Source: Candidatus Nanoanaerosalina archaeon
GTDB lineage: Archaea > Nanohalarchaeota > Nanosalinia > Nanosalinales > Nanoanaerosalinaceae
Length of the DNA stretch: 30,497 nt
Direction: 5' to 3'
Assembly (NCBI GenBank): GCA_022729275.1
Contig: JALDAH010000004.1
Location: 1-30,497 of the forward strand
Shown: in pieces, positions 22,864 to 30,311 of the stretch
How positions within the stretch are numbered: position 1 is the stretch's first letter
Layout of the letters: every line of letters starts with the position of its first letter
Translations under genes and position numbers: made by a program
The notes under the pieces: generated by a model
Databases searched by the model: none
What the model saw: only the letters and a program-made list of their open reading frames with translations
What the model was told of the DNA's origin: nothing

Positions 22864-22881
22864 TTTTTAATGTATTAAAAA
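22864..22881. promoter_or_regulatory. 18-bp palindrome between regulator and glmS
   Basis: TTTTTAAT-GT-ATTAAAAA has perfect 8-bp arms. It begins 15 bp before the regulator ATG (22849) and ends 50 bp before the glmS ATG, in an 82-bp divergent gap. An ArsR-like dimer made by the left gene could bind here and control both directions. Its low complexity (A/T runs) weakens the case. Confidence 0.4.
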
Positions 22882-22931
22882 CTTTTTTAGAAAGGTTTTT
22901 TATCTATAGGGAATAAACCCAGAAAATACCG

Positions 22932-24656
22932 ATGTGCGGGATAATGGGTTATGTTGGTGAAGGTGATGTTAGTCAGATAATAGAAGAAGGACTATCAAAA
23001 CTTGAATACAGGGGTTATGACTCGGCAGGTTTCGCAAAAGTTTTAGAAAACAAAATTTTTTGTAAAAAAGAAGTTGAAGGGATAAAAAAGCTTTTTTTAG
23101 ACGTTGAATCAATAGATGATGTAACTACTGGGGTGGGTCATACCAGGTGGGCCACTCATGGAGCTGTGTCCCCAAAAAATGCTCATCCGCATCTCTGCTG
23201 TGACAGGGAAATAGCAGTAGTGCACAACGGGATAATAGAAAACCATAAAGATATCAGGAATGATTTAGGAGATCATGTCTATAGATCTGATACGGATTCT
23301 GAAGTGGCAGTTCACTTCATAGAGGAAAAAATACAGGATGGAAAAACAATTCTAGAAGCACTTGAAGAATTAAGAAATAAAATTGAAGGCACCTATGCTA
23401 TTTTAGTTATCAACAAGGCTGAAGAAAAAATATTTGTATGTAAGGAAAAATCTCCTCTTGCACTGGGAGTTGGTGAATCTGGAAATTATGTGGCATCCGA
23501 CATTTATGCTTTCTCTGGTTTCACAGAAAGAGCTATTTTTCTAGAGGACGGAGATTTAGCGATCGTGGAAAAGGACAAACTGAAAGTTTTTGATAAGAAA
23601 GGAGAAACTGTGGAAAGAGAGATTACCGATTTTAAATGGGATGAAAAGAGAATTCTAGATGATGAGTACGATCATCATATGATAAGAGAGATCAAGGAAC
23701 AACCCGAAGCTGTAAAAAGACTCTTAGAATCCTATAAGACCTTCCAAAAGGATTCGTTCGAAAAACTTGCAGATGAAATAAATTCATGTGAGAAGTTGAT
23801 TATTACAGGTTCAGGTTCCTCTTTTCATGCATCTAAGGTTGGTGCAAAACTATTCAGAGAACTTGGATTTGATTCTAAATCCGTTGTTGCATCTGAATTC
23901 GATGAAACACATGTTGGAGATGGAACTGTTGTTTTGGCTGTATCTCAGTCTGGAGAGACAATGGATGTATTGGATGCAATACAAATAGCCAAAGAGAACG
24001 GGTGTGATGTTTTATCAATGGTCAATGTACCGTACTCAAGTATTCAGAGAAAGTCAGATCTGTCAATAGAGCTACTTGCAGGACAGGAAATATGTGTTGC
24101 ATCCACCAAAACATTCACAAACCAGCTTCTTACTTTTTATATTCTTTCTAAAGAACTGGGGAAAGAAATGGAATTAGAGAGACTGGTTAAAGATATCGAA
24201 AAGACTTTAGAGAAAAATGAGGAAATTGCGAAGGTTCTTGCTGGAAATATAGGAAATGAAAGTGATATATATGTGCTGGGAAGGAATAGATATTTTCCCA
24301 TAGCAAAGGAGATAGCTCTCAAATTAAAGGAAATATCGTATATTCATGCTGAGGGATTGAGAGGTGGTGAGCTAAAACACGGAACACTTGCACTTATAGA
24401 GGAAGGAACTCCTGTTATATCTTTGATTCCTGATAAACATAGCGACATAATTTCTAATGTTGAAGAAGTTGAATCCAGAGGTGCTAAAAGTCTCAGAGCA
24501 TCACCTTTCTATGGAGTTTTTGACATTCCTGAATCCGATTTTTTAGCTATATTATTCGCAATAACAGGTTTCATTTTGACATATTATACTGCAAGGGAGA
24601 GAGATCTGCCAATAGACAAACCCAGAAATCTGGCAAAATCAGTTACTGTTAGGTGA
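22932..24656 (+). CDS. glmS: Glutamine:fructose-6-phosphate aminotransferase (isomerizing)
   Basis: GlmS makes glucosamine-6-phosphate from fructose-6-phosphate and glutamine, the entry to UDP-N-acetylglucosamine used in surface glycans and N-glycosylation. The N-terminal glutaminase has the nucleophile Cys2 in MCGIMGYVG, plus GHTRWATHG and VHNGIIENH. Two SIS domains follow, with SGSSFHASKVGAKL, SQSGETMDVLDAI and the hallmark ALKLKEISYIHAEGLRGGELKHG. The protein ends PRNLAKSVTV as in the family. At 574 residues it is slightly short of the usual 600 or so. It is divergent from the S-layer-like regulator, so surface-polymer supply and that regulator may be linked. Confidence 0.95.
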   Translation: MCGIMGYVGEGDVSQIIEEGLSKLEYRGYDSAGFAKVLENKIFCKKEVEGIKKLFLDVESIDDVTTGVGHTRWATHGAVSPKNAHPHLCCDREIAVVHNGIIENHKDIRNDLGDHVYRSDTDSEVAVHFIEEKIQDGKTILEALEELRNKIEGTYAILVINKAEEKIFVCKEKSPLALGVGESGNYVASDIYAFSGFTERAIFLEDGDLAIVEKDKLKVFDKKGETVEREITDFKWDEKRILDDEYDHHMIREIKEQPEAVKRLLESYKTFQKDSFEKLADEINSCEKLIITGSGSSFHASKVGAKLFRELGFDSKSVVASEFDETHVGDGTVVLAVSQSGETMDVLDAIQIAKENGCDVLSMVNVPYSSIQRKSDLSIELLAGQEICVASTKTFTNQLLTFYILSKELGKEMELERLVKDIEKTLEKNEEIAKVLAGNIGNESDIYVLGRNRYFPIAKEIALKLKEISYIHAEGLRGGELKHGTLALIEEGTPVISLIPDKHSDIISNVEEVESRGAKSLRASPFYGVFDIPESDFLAILFAITGFILTYYTARERDLPIDKPRNLAKSVTVR

Positions 24657-24662
24657 TCAAAT

Positions 24663-25340
24663 TTAAGAATCAGGTTCTAGAATTATGACGTTGGTATCAG
24701 TGGTGCTTTCAACTTTTCTCTTGAACTCTTTGGGATCCGCTTCTGTGTTACTGAGCATGTTGTAATGAATTGGTATCACTGTATGAGGTTTTATAGTTTT
24801 GACAGCTTCAACTGCTTCTTTTATATCCATGGTGTATGTACCACCAATAGGTAAAAGGGCAACATCGATTTCTTCCTTCTCAAGAGCTTTCATCTCCCCT
24901 ATCATATCGGTATCCCCTGAATGGTATATCTTTGTTCCATCCATCTCTATTACCACGCCCATTCCTTCACCCCTTGGATGGAATGGTTCACCGGGATTTC
25001 TGAATCTTTTATCGTTGTAAGCATGTATAGATTTTATCGAGACGCCTTTCACAAAATGTTTTTCATCTGGATTAATTATTCTTGCCTCAAAGTCGAACTG
25101 TCCTATATCACATCCTTTCTTAGCGACAAGGACACACTCATCATTTGAGAGTTCTTTTATAGCTTTAGGATCGAAGTGATCAAAATGAGGGTGAGTTGCT
25201 ATAATTATATCCGCCTTATCATATTTTTTTGTGAAAGTATCCGAAAAAGGATCTATATAGATTCTCTTTGACCCATCTAGCTTTACTGATGCATGGTTTA
25301 TCCAGTAGACCTGAACATCTTCTATAAAAGTTGCGGTCAT
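24663..25340 (-). CDS. UlaG-like metallo-beta-lactamase-fold hydrolase
   Basis: This 225-residue protein has the metallo-beta-lactamase ligands: HPHFDH (50-55, the HxHxDH motif), His140 and Asp143 in HSGDTD, and His192 in IPIHYN. The early WINHASVKLDG and GMGVVIEMDGTKIYHSGDTD place it with the UlaG / UPF0173 branch, which includes L-ascorbate-6-phosphate lactonase. The substrate in archaea is unknown. The ATG at 25340 is preferred over one further upstream that would overlap the DUF368 gene in another frame and add about 25 non-conserved residues. The two genes share the strand with a 31-bp gap. The stop lies 6 bp from the convergent glmS stop. Confidence 0.82.
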   Translation of the reverse strand: MTATFIEDVQVYWINHASVKLDGSKRIYIDPFSDTFTKKYDKADIIIATHPHFDHFDPKAIKELSNDECVLVAKKGCDIGQFDFEARIINPDEKHFVKGVSIKSIHAYNDKRFRNPGEPFHPRGEGMGVVIEMDGTKIYHSGDTDMIGEMKALEKEEIDVALLPIGGTYTMDIKEAVEAVKTIKPHTVIPIHYNMLSNTEADPKEFKRKVESTTDTNVIILEPDS

Positions 25341-25371
25341 GTAATTAGATTTGATAGTATCCTTTTTATTT

Positions 25372-26229
25372 TTAAACACTGTAAGTGTTTTCCAAGAAGT
25401 AAACCAGTCCGGCACCGGTTATAGCTGATAAAAACATTAAATAAGGATTTAATCCTGTGTGAACAATGTTAATAATTTCTATATAGGGTAGTCTTAAAGA
25501 ACCAAATACCAGACCAGTAAGAAAGGAAATTGTGCTTTGTTCAAACCTGTCAAAAAGAAATGAAAGTAGTTTAACGATTGAAAAAAGGGATACAAGACCC
25601 CCTGATATAAAAACCACAATCTCTGTTATATTGCTGTGAAAGTTGCTTATTATGTTCATAACGGTTTCGTACTGTCCCATTATTAGAAGTAAAAGAGATC
25701 CTGATATGCCGGGTAGCATCAAGGCAAGTACAGCTATAAAACCTGAGATGAATAGTAAGTGAAGTCCCTGCAGGTTAAATGTCTGGTTTATACCACTGAA
25801 AAAAAATGTGACAAAGAAACCTATTAGACCAAGCATAGAGTTCTTGAGACTGTACTGTGAAACTTTCAAAAATATTTTTATCGCAGAGGCAAAAATCAAC
25901 CCGAAGAAGAAACTAAAAGTGAGACCTTTCCATTGGTTTATAGCGAAAACCATAAGGTTGGCAACAGTAATCATGGATACCGTTACACCGATACCTAAAG
26001 GGATAAAGAAGCTGTAATCTATGTCTTTGATACTTTCTTTTGCTTTTCCAAAATTTCCTTTAATGATATATAATAGTATATTCAGGTCAATAGCATCGAT
26101 TGATCCGATTAATCTTTCATAGATTCCTGTGATAAATGCGATAGTACCCCCAGAAATTCCTGGAATAGTCTGTGCAATACCTATTAGTAGTCCCTTGAAA
26201 AACAACTTTAATCTTTCCTTTTTATCCAT
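25372..26229 (-). CDS. DUF368 membrane protein, predicted polyprenyl-phosphate translocase
   Basis: This 285-residue integral membrane protein has about eight hydrophobic segments. The family motif PGISGGT occurs at 23-29 and a second PGISG at 173-177, showing an internal repeat as in inverted-topology transporters. Bacterial DUF368 members (PopT) have been shown to recycle undecaprenyl phosphate across the membrane. In an archaeon the analogous lipid would be dolichyl phosphate, used for N-glycosylation and surface polymers; that extension is inference. It lies near glmS, which supplies amino-sugars for the same kind of products, though on the opposite strand. The start ATG at 26229 has no strong ribosome binding site. 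Confidence 0.8.
   Translation of the reverse strand: MDKKERLKLFFKGLLIGIAQTIPGISGGTIAFITGIYERLIGSIDAIDLNILLYIIKGNFGKAKESIKDIDYSFFIPLGIGVTVSMITVANLMVFAINQWKGLTFSFFFGLIFASAIKIFLKVSQYSLKNSMLGLIGFFVTFFFSGINQTFNLQGLHLLFISGFIAVLALMLPGISGSLLLLIMGQYETVMNIISNFHSNITEIVVFISGGLVSLFSIVKLLSFLFDRFEQSTISFLTGLVFGSLRLPYIEIINIVHTGLNPYLMFLSAITGAGLVYFLENTYSV
25374..25390. promoter_or_regulatory. 17-bp inverted repeat at the DUF368 / UlaG-like junction
   Basis: AAACACT-GTA-AGTGTTT has perfect 7-bp arms and covers the last codons of the DUF368 gene. On the minus strand it is followed by TTTAAAAATAAAAAGG, a TATA-like stretch about 26 bp before the UlaG-like ATG. It could be a control site for that gene. It lacks the T-tract of a minus-strand terminator. 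Confidence 0.4.
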
Positions 26230-26288
26230 ACAACACTTTTTTTCCGGATGAAATATAAAAAACAGTAGTTAATTATTAAGTAATAACA

Positions 26289-26813
26289 ATGAAACCGGTT
26301 AATTTTTCCTCGAAATTTTTACCCAACTACTCAGGCATGAAACTTTCTCTGGATTACATGGAAAGAAATTTTAACGGCATCATAGAACCGCTTTATGGGC
26401 CTGAAAGCAAGGAAGACTTCGATTTTATGGATGTGGAGAAGATGGTTGAGGATGTAGAGAAGAGTATAGATGATATAGTTGGGGAGAGGTATATTACTGA
26501 CTCTGTCAAGATTTATTTATTTGAGGGGCCATGCGGATACTTTTCAACCGATGACTCAAGTTTTGCAAGAGCTTTCGATCTACAGGGAAGAAATTTAGAA
26601 GCCATGGTAGCTTCCATATATCTTAAAAAATCTCAGGCTACTGTCGCAGATTTGATGTATAAGGGTAAAGAAAATGAAGATCTTTTGACTCCTATGAAAC
26701 CTGGTCGTTTAATTGCAGATGTTTATCCGATTGAGATGGATTCATCAGATTACATCAAGAGTTTTTTTGAGGAAGAATTCCCGGAAGAGAGGTTCATGGA
26801 ATATTTATGGTAA
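26289..26813 (+). CDS. Protein of unknown function next to taw1
   Basis: This 174-residue protein matches no family I recognise. It is acidic and seems soluble; DFMDVEKMVEDVEKSIDDIVGERY (about 46-69) should form a helix, and KIYLFEGPCGYFSTDDSSF (75-93) looks like a strand-loop with one Cys. The middle part FDLQGRNLEAMVASIYLKKSQATVADLMY is probably helical. The C-terminus ends EEFPEERFMEYLW. A TATA-like AATATAAAAAA at 26251-26261 lies about 30 bp before the ATG. The taw1 gene follows after 43 bp on the same strand, so co-transcription is possible. Codon use and composition look like the neighbours. Confidence 0.6.
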   Translation: MKPVNFSSKFLPNYSGMKLSLDYMERNFNGIIEPLYGPESKEDFDFMDVEKMVEDVEKSIDDIVGERYITDSVKIYLFEGPCGYFSTDDSSFARAFDLQGRNLEAMVASIYLKKSQATVADLMYKGKENEDLLTPMKPGRLIADVYPIEMDSSDYIKSFFEEEFPEERFMEYLW

Positions 26814-26856
26814 CAATCCGTTTAAGTTTTAATACTTGGTTTTCAACGGTTCAAAC

Positions 26857-27765
26857 ATGATTTCGACAGAGTGGAAAGAGAAGCTTTTGAAGCGACAATA
26901 CAGAATAGTTGGCAATCATTCTGCGGTTTCAACCTGTAACTGGATGAAAAAATGCCTTAAGCGTGAAAGCTGTTGTTATAAACAGAAGTTCTACGGAATT
27001 AAAAGCCATAGATGTTTACAGATGACACCTGCCCTTACATGCAATCACAGGTGTCTTCACTGCTGGAGGGATACGTCTCACTTCTCAACAAAATGGGATG
27101 GGCCGGTAGACGAACCCGAGAAGATAGTTGACGGAAGCATTGGAAAACACAGAGAACTGCTTTCGGGTTTTGGAGGTAACGAAAATGTTTCTGAAGAGAT
27201 GTTAGAGGAGGCGATGAATCCCAATCAGGTCGCTATATCCCTGACAGGTGAACCAATGATGTATCCGAAGATAGATGGCCTAGTAAAAGAGTTTGACAAC
27301 AGAGGTTTTTCAACTTTTTTGGTAACGAATGGGACTTTTCCGAGAAGGATAAAAGAGTTTGATGTGAAACCGACAAACCTATACATATCACTTGAATCAA
27401 CAAGCAAAGAATCCTATGAGAGATTCAACAATCCTGTGAAAGAAGGAATGTGGAATAAAATGATCGAATCTTTAGATATTATCAAAGATATAGATTCAAG
27501 AACGGTTTGCAGAGTTACAGCAGTTAATAACCACAATATGCAATGTCATGAAGATTTTGTGGAACTAATAGAGAAAGGAGATTTTGATTTTGTTGAGGTG
27601 AAGGGTTATATGCATGTAGGAGACTCTATGAAAAGGCTTAAAAGTGATTGTATGCCTGAACACGGCGAGGTTAAAGAGTTCGCTGGAAAGATTTCCGAAA
27701 TCTCTGGTTATGATTATCGTGATGAAGATCAATCATCAAGGGTAGTACTTCTTAGAAAAGAGTAG
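26857..27765 (+). CDS. taw1: tRNA 4-demethylwyosine synthase (radical SAM)
   Basis: Taw1 (TYW1) condenses N1-methylguanosine-37 of tRNA-Phe with pyruvate to build the tricyclic wyosine core, stabilising decoding. The 302 residues carry the radical SAM cysteines Cys62, Cys66 and Cys69 (CNHRCLHC). Cys27, Cys40 and Cys53 match the second [4Fe-4S] cluster of the family. YRIVGNHSAVSTCNWMKK, CYKQKFYGIKSHRCLQMTPAL and ISLTGEPMMYPKI are highly typical. The ATG at 26857 is taken; a TTG at 26836 is in frame but adds a non-conserved leader. The eukaryotic flavodoxin domain is absent, as in archaea, so electrons come from elsewhere. The stop is 1 bp from the convergent AMMECR1 stop. Confidence 0.95.
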   Translation: MISTEWKEKLLKRQYRIVGNHSAVSTCNWMKKCLKRESCCYKQKFYGIKSHRCLQMTPALTCNHRCLHCWRDTSHFSTKWDGPVDEPEKIVDGSIGKHRELLSGFGGNENVSEEMLEEAMNPNQVAISLTGEPMMYPKIDGLVKEFDNRGFSTFLVTNGTFPRRIKEFDVKPTNLYISLESTSKESYERFNNPVKEGMWNKMIESLDIIKDIDSRTVCRVTAVNNHNMQCHEDFVELIEKGDFDFVEVKGYMHVGDSMKRLKSDCMPEHGEVKEFAGKISEISGYDYRDEDQSSRVVLLRKE

Positions 27766-27766
27766 A

Positions 27767-28363
27767 TCATTTCTCTATTATTTTTCCACCAGGTTCTTCT
27801 TCAAGAAATATCTGAGCCTGAAACTTTTTAATGATGGGATTTCTATCCTTCCATGCATCTTGATCTAAACCGGCTTTGATACATGTATTCGAGAGGAACT
27901 CTTCTACACCCCATTCATTGTCTTTAGCGACCTGTGGAAGAAGCAAACCTGTCCTGAAACCTGAACTGACTATCAAACCATCTTTGCCAATTTCAATTTT
28001 TTCTAACAGCTCCTCTTCATTTTCATAAACTATTTCTTCAGGTTGAGTCAGTATACTTAGCTCCACACATATATTCTCAAATTCTTCTTCTGTTACAGGA
28101 GAAAAACGAGGATCATCTGTAGCCGCCTTAATAGAGGATTCTCTTATCGCTTTACCCAGTTCCATTACAGGTCTGGGAAAACCTATACATCCTTTAAGCT
28201 CTCCATTTTTGGTCAGTGTTGTGAAAACACCTCTTTTTTCATTTAAGAAATTCTCATCATAGTTTTCTTCTTTTGAATCTTCCCTGAGCAATTCTTCGAT
28301 GGTTTTTCTGGCCAGTTCAACAGACTTTTTGCCCTGTTCTCTGGAAAGTTTTCTCATGTTCAA
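27767..28363 (-). CDS. amrA: AMMECR1 family protein (AmmeMemoRadiSam system protein A)
   Basis: This 198-residue protein belongs to the AMMECR1 family, found in archaea, bacteria and animals; its biochemical activity is not settled. The signature GELKGCIGFPRPVMELGKAI near 53-72 contains the conserved LxGCIG. ATDDPRFSPVTEEEFENICVELSIL follows, and GLLLPQVAKDNEWGVEEFLSNTCIKAGL lies near the C-terminus, all standard. The start is ATG at 28363; ATG at 28357 is equally possible. It is divergent from the radical SAM gene across 73 bp, and the Memo gene lies on the far side of that gene. This adjacency defines the AmmeMemoRadiSam system. Confidence 0.93.
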   Translation of the reverse strand: MNMRKLSREQGKKSVELARKTIEELLREDSKEENYDENFLNEKRGVFTTLTKNGELKGCIGFPRPVMELGKAIRESSIKAATDDPRFSPVTEEEFENICVELSILTQPEEIVYENEEELLEKIEIGKDGLIVSSGFRTGLLLPQVAKDNEWGVEEFLSNTCIKAGLDQDAWKDRNPIIKKFQAQIFLEEEPGGKIIEK

Positions 28364-28436
28364 AGATTAGGTCCCAACATTAAAACTTTTTTTTTCTTGT
28401 ACACTTCTTTTTAATAATGAATAACAATTTTTCTTT

Positions 28437-29462
28437 ATGAAAAAAGCCTTTTTTTACGAGGAACTGGAGGACAAAAAGGTAAGGTGTAACACATGTCCAA
28501 GAAGATGTGTGGTTAGGGATAGTGAGACAGGTTTTTGCGGTGTTAGAAAGAACTTGAGAGGTAAATTAAACCTTTTGACCTATGGTTTGCCTGTAACCAC
28601 TTCCTTGGATCCTGTAGAGAAAAAACCTTTTTATCATTTTGCACCTGGAACAAATGTTTATTCTATAGCGACTATGGGATGTAACCTAAGGTGTAAATTT
28701 TGTCAAAATTATCCTATATCGTATGGTTGGTCAAAGATTGAGGGGAACAACGTTTCACCTGAACAGATTGTTAAGAACGCATTGGACACCGGTTCTCAGG
28801 GTATTGCATACACCTATACAGAACCAACTGTTTTCCTCGAATACTGTCTTGACACCGCTGAAAAGACAGATGAACAAACATATAACCTGTTCGTATCTAA
28901 TGGCTACATGACTAAAGAAGTAGCGGAAAAGATAGGGGAAAAGATAGATGGGATAAATGTGGATTTAAAAGGTGGAAAGAATCTTTATAGGGATATATGT
29001 GAAGTTTATGATGAATCTCCGATATATGATGCTTTGAAAGTTTTGAAAAGGGAAGGAGTTTTTATTGAGATTACTATGCTATTAATCCCGGATTTCAACG
29101 ATTCAGATAAAGAGATTACGGAGAGAGTTGAATGGGTGAAACAGAACCTGGGTAAGGATACGCCTCTACATTTCTCCAGATTTACTCCAAGACATAAAAT
29201 GAGAAATATTCCGCCCACACCTGTTGAGACACTTGAAAGAGCAATTGATATAGCGGATCAAAAAGGTATGGAATATGTGTACTGTGGAAACATTCCCGGA
29301 CACCAGAGAGAACACACCTATTGTCCTGACTGTGGAAAAAACGTTATCAAAAGAAACGGTATGTCAGTTGTAGAAAGAAATCTTAACAGTTATGGTGGAT
29401 GTGACAACTGCGGTTATGAGATAAATATCGGTGGAAAAAAATACATAGACATGGAATCATAG
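28437..29462 (+). CDS. amrS: AmmeMemoRadiSam system radical SAM enzyme
   Basis: This 341-residue radical SAM protein of the pyruvate formate-lyase activase type is always linked to AMMECR1 and Memo; its reaction is unknown. The radical SAM cysteines are Cys82, Cys86 and Cys89 (CNLRCKFC). An N-terminal Cys set (17, 20, 24 and 34, in RCNTCPRRC and GFCG) may hold a further metal site. The C-terminal 55 residues form a zinc-ribbon-like unit with YCPDCGKN and GGCDNCGYE. QGIAYTYTEPTVFLEY and LHFSRFTPRHKM are typical. A TATA-like TTTTTAATAAT at about 28410-28420 precedes the ATG, so a leaderless mRNA is possible. Its end overlaps the convergent Memo gene by 6 bp. Confidence 0.94.
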   Translation: MKKAFFYEELEDKKVRCNTCPRRCVVRDSETGFCGVRKNLRGKLNLLTYGLPVTTSLDPVEKKPFYHFAPGTNVYSIATMGCNLRCKFCQNYPISYGWSKIEGNNVSPEQIVKNALDTGSQGIAYTYTEPTVFLEYCLDTAEKTDEQTYNLFVSNGYMTKEVAEKIGEKIDGINVDLKGGKNLYRDICEVYDESPIYDALKVLKREGVFIEITMLLIPDFNDSDKEITERVEWVKQNLGKDTPLHFSRFTPRHKMRNIPPTPVETLERAIDIADQKGMEYVYCGNIPGHQREHTYCPDCGKNVIKRNGMSVVERNLNSYGGCDNCGYEINIGGKKYIDMES

Positions 29463-30311
29463 GTGGAAAGAGATACCTGCGTAGCCCACAGCATCGGAAC
29501 CATAAAGAATATCGTTTGAAGAATAATAGCTCAAAAGTTCAGATCTCAGGTCAAGTTCTCCTAAAGTTCGAAGCATCAGAGCCACGGCATGAGCACCACA
29601 CATTGTTATATCATTTTTGTCAACTGTTTTGATGAGTTCAAACGGCTCCCTATTCAAAATATGATTTATCGCTTTTCTGTCCTTTTCCTCCATAAAATCT
29701 CCAAGATCAGTACCTTTAGGAGGTGTGTTTCCATATCTTGGACCGCAGTGAGAAAGATCCGAACTGGCCAGAAAAATCGTATCAAAACCTTCAAGTAATT
29801 CATAAATCTTTCTAGCATCCTTTGAAATTTTTTCTTGGTCTGTATTGGATACACCAACAGGTAAAAACTTAAAATCTTGTTTAAAATACTTAAGAAACGG
29901 AAGTTGTACCTCTATAGAGTGCTCTCTCTCAAAAACATCATGTCTAATCCTGAAATCTTGTGTATCGATTTCACTGCAGATGTTTTTTGTTACGCCAAGA
30001 GGTGTTCTATAATGCCTATCATCCAAAAAAATTCCATCAAAACCGGCTGTATGCAGTGTTCCAAATATCACCACTAATTCAGGTATTCCGGATTCAACTA
30101 TTTTTTTGTATACATGTGCGGCACAAGGACCTGAAAAATCGTATCCTGCATGTGGGATCATTCCCGCCTTGAAGCTGTTTTCCCCATTTTTTTGTGGGTT
30201 CCTTCCAGGTCCCAGTCTGTGGGCGAAACAATTTTCTATCTTTTCCTCAAGTAGATCTTTCTTGGCCGGGTAAAACCTTCCTGAGGCCACGGGATTTCTT
30301 GTATTTTTCAT
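29457..30311 (-). CDS. amrB: Memo family protein (AmmeMemoRadiSam system protein B)
   Basis: This 284-residue protein is related to human MEMO1 and to class III ring-cleaving dioxygenases. The putative metal site is preserved: His54 in IPHAGYDFSG, His87 in GTLHTAG and Cys238 in TMCGAHAV. These align with the His/His/Cys set reported to bind iron or copper in MEMO1. EHSIEVQLPFL and SSDLSHCGPRYG are also hallmarks. The enzymatic reaction is unknown. Its ATG overlaps the ferredoxin stop (ATGA at 30308-30311), so the two are translated together. Confidence 0.93.
   Translation of the reverse strand: MKNTRNPVASGRFYPAKKDLLEEKIENCFAHRLGPGRNPQKNGENSFKAGMIPHAGYDFSGPCAAHVYKKIVESGIPELVVIFGTLHTAGFDGIFLDDRHYRTPLGVTKNICSEIDTQDFRIRHDVFEREHSIEVQLPFLKYFKQDFKFLPVGVSNTDQEKISKDARKIYELLEGFDTIFLASSDLSHCGPRYGNTPPKGTDLGDFMEEKDRKAINHILNREPFELIKTVDKNDITMCGAHAVALMLRTLGELDLRSELLSYYSSNDILYGSDAVGYAGISFHL

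Noticed and set aside
26265..26288. Possible palindrome GTTAATTATTAAGTAATAAC before the 174-residue unknown
   Set aside because: Only the outer four bases and some inner positions pair; this is within chance for AT-rich DNA.
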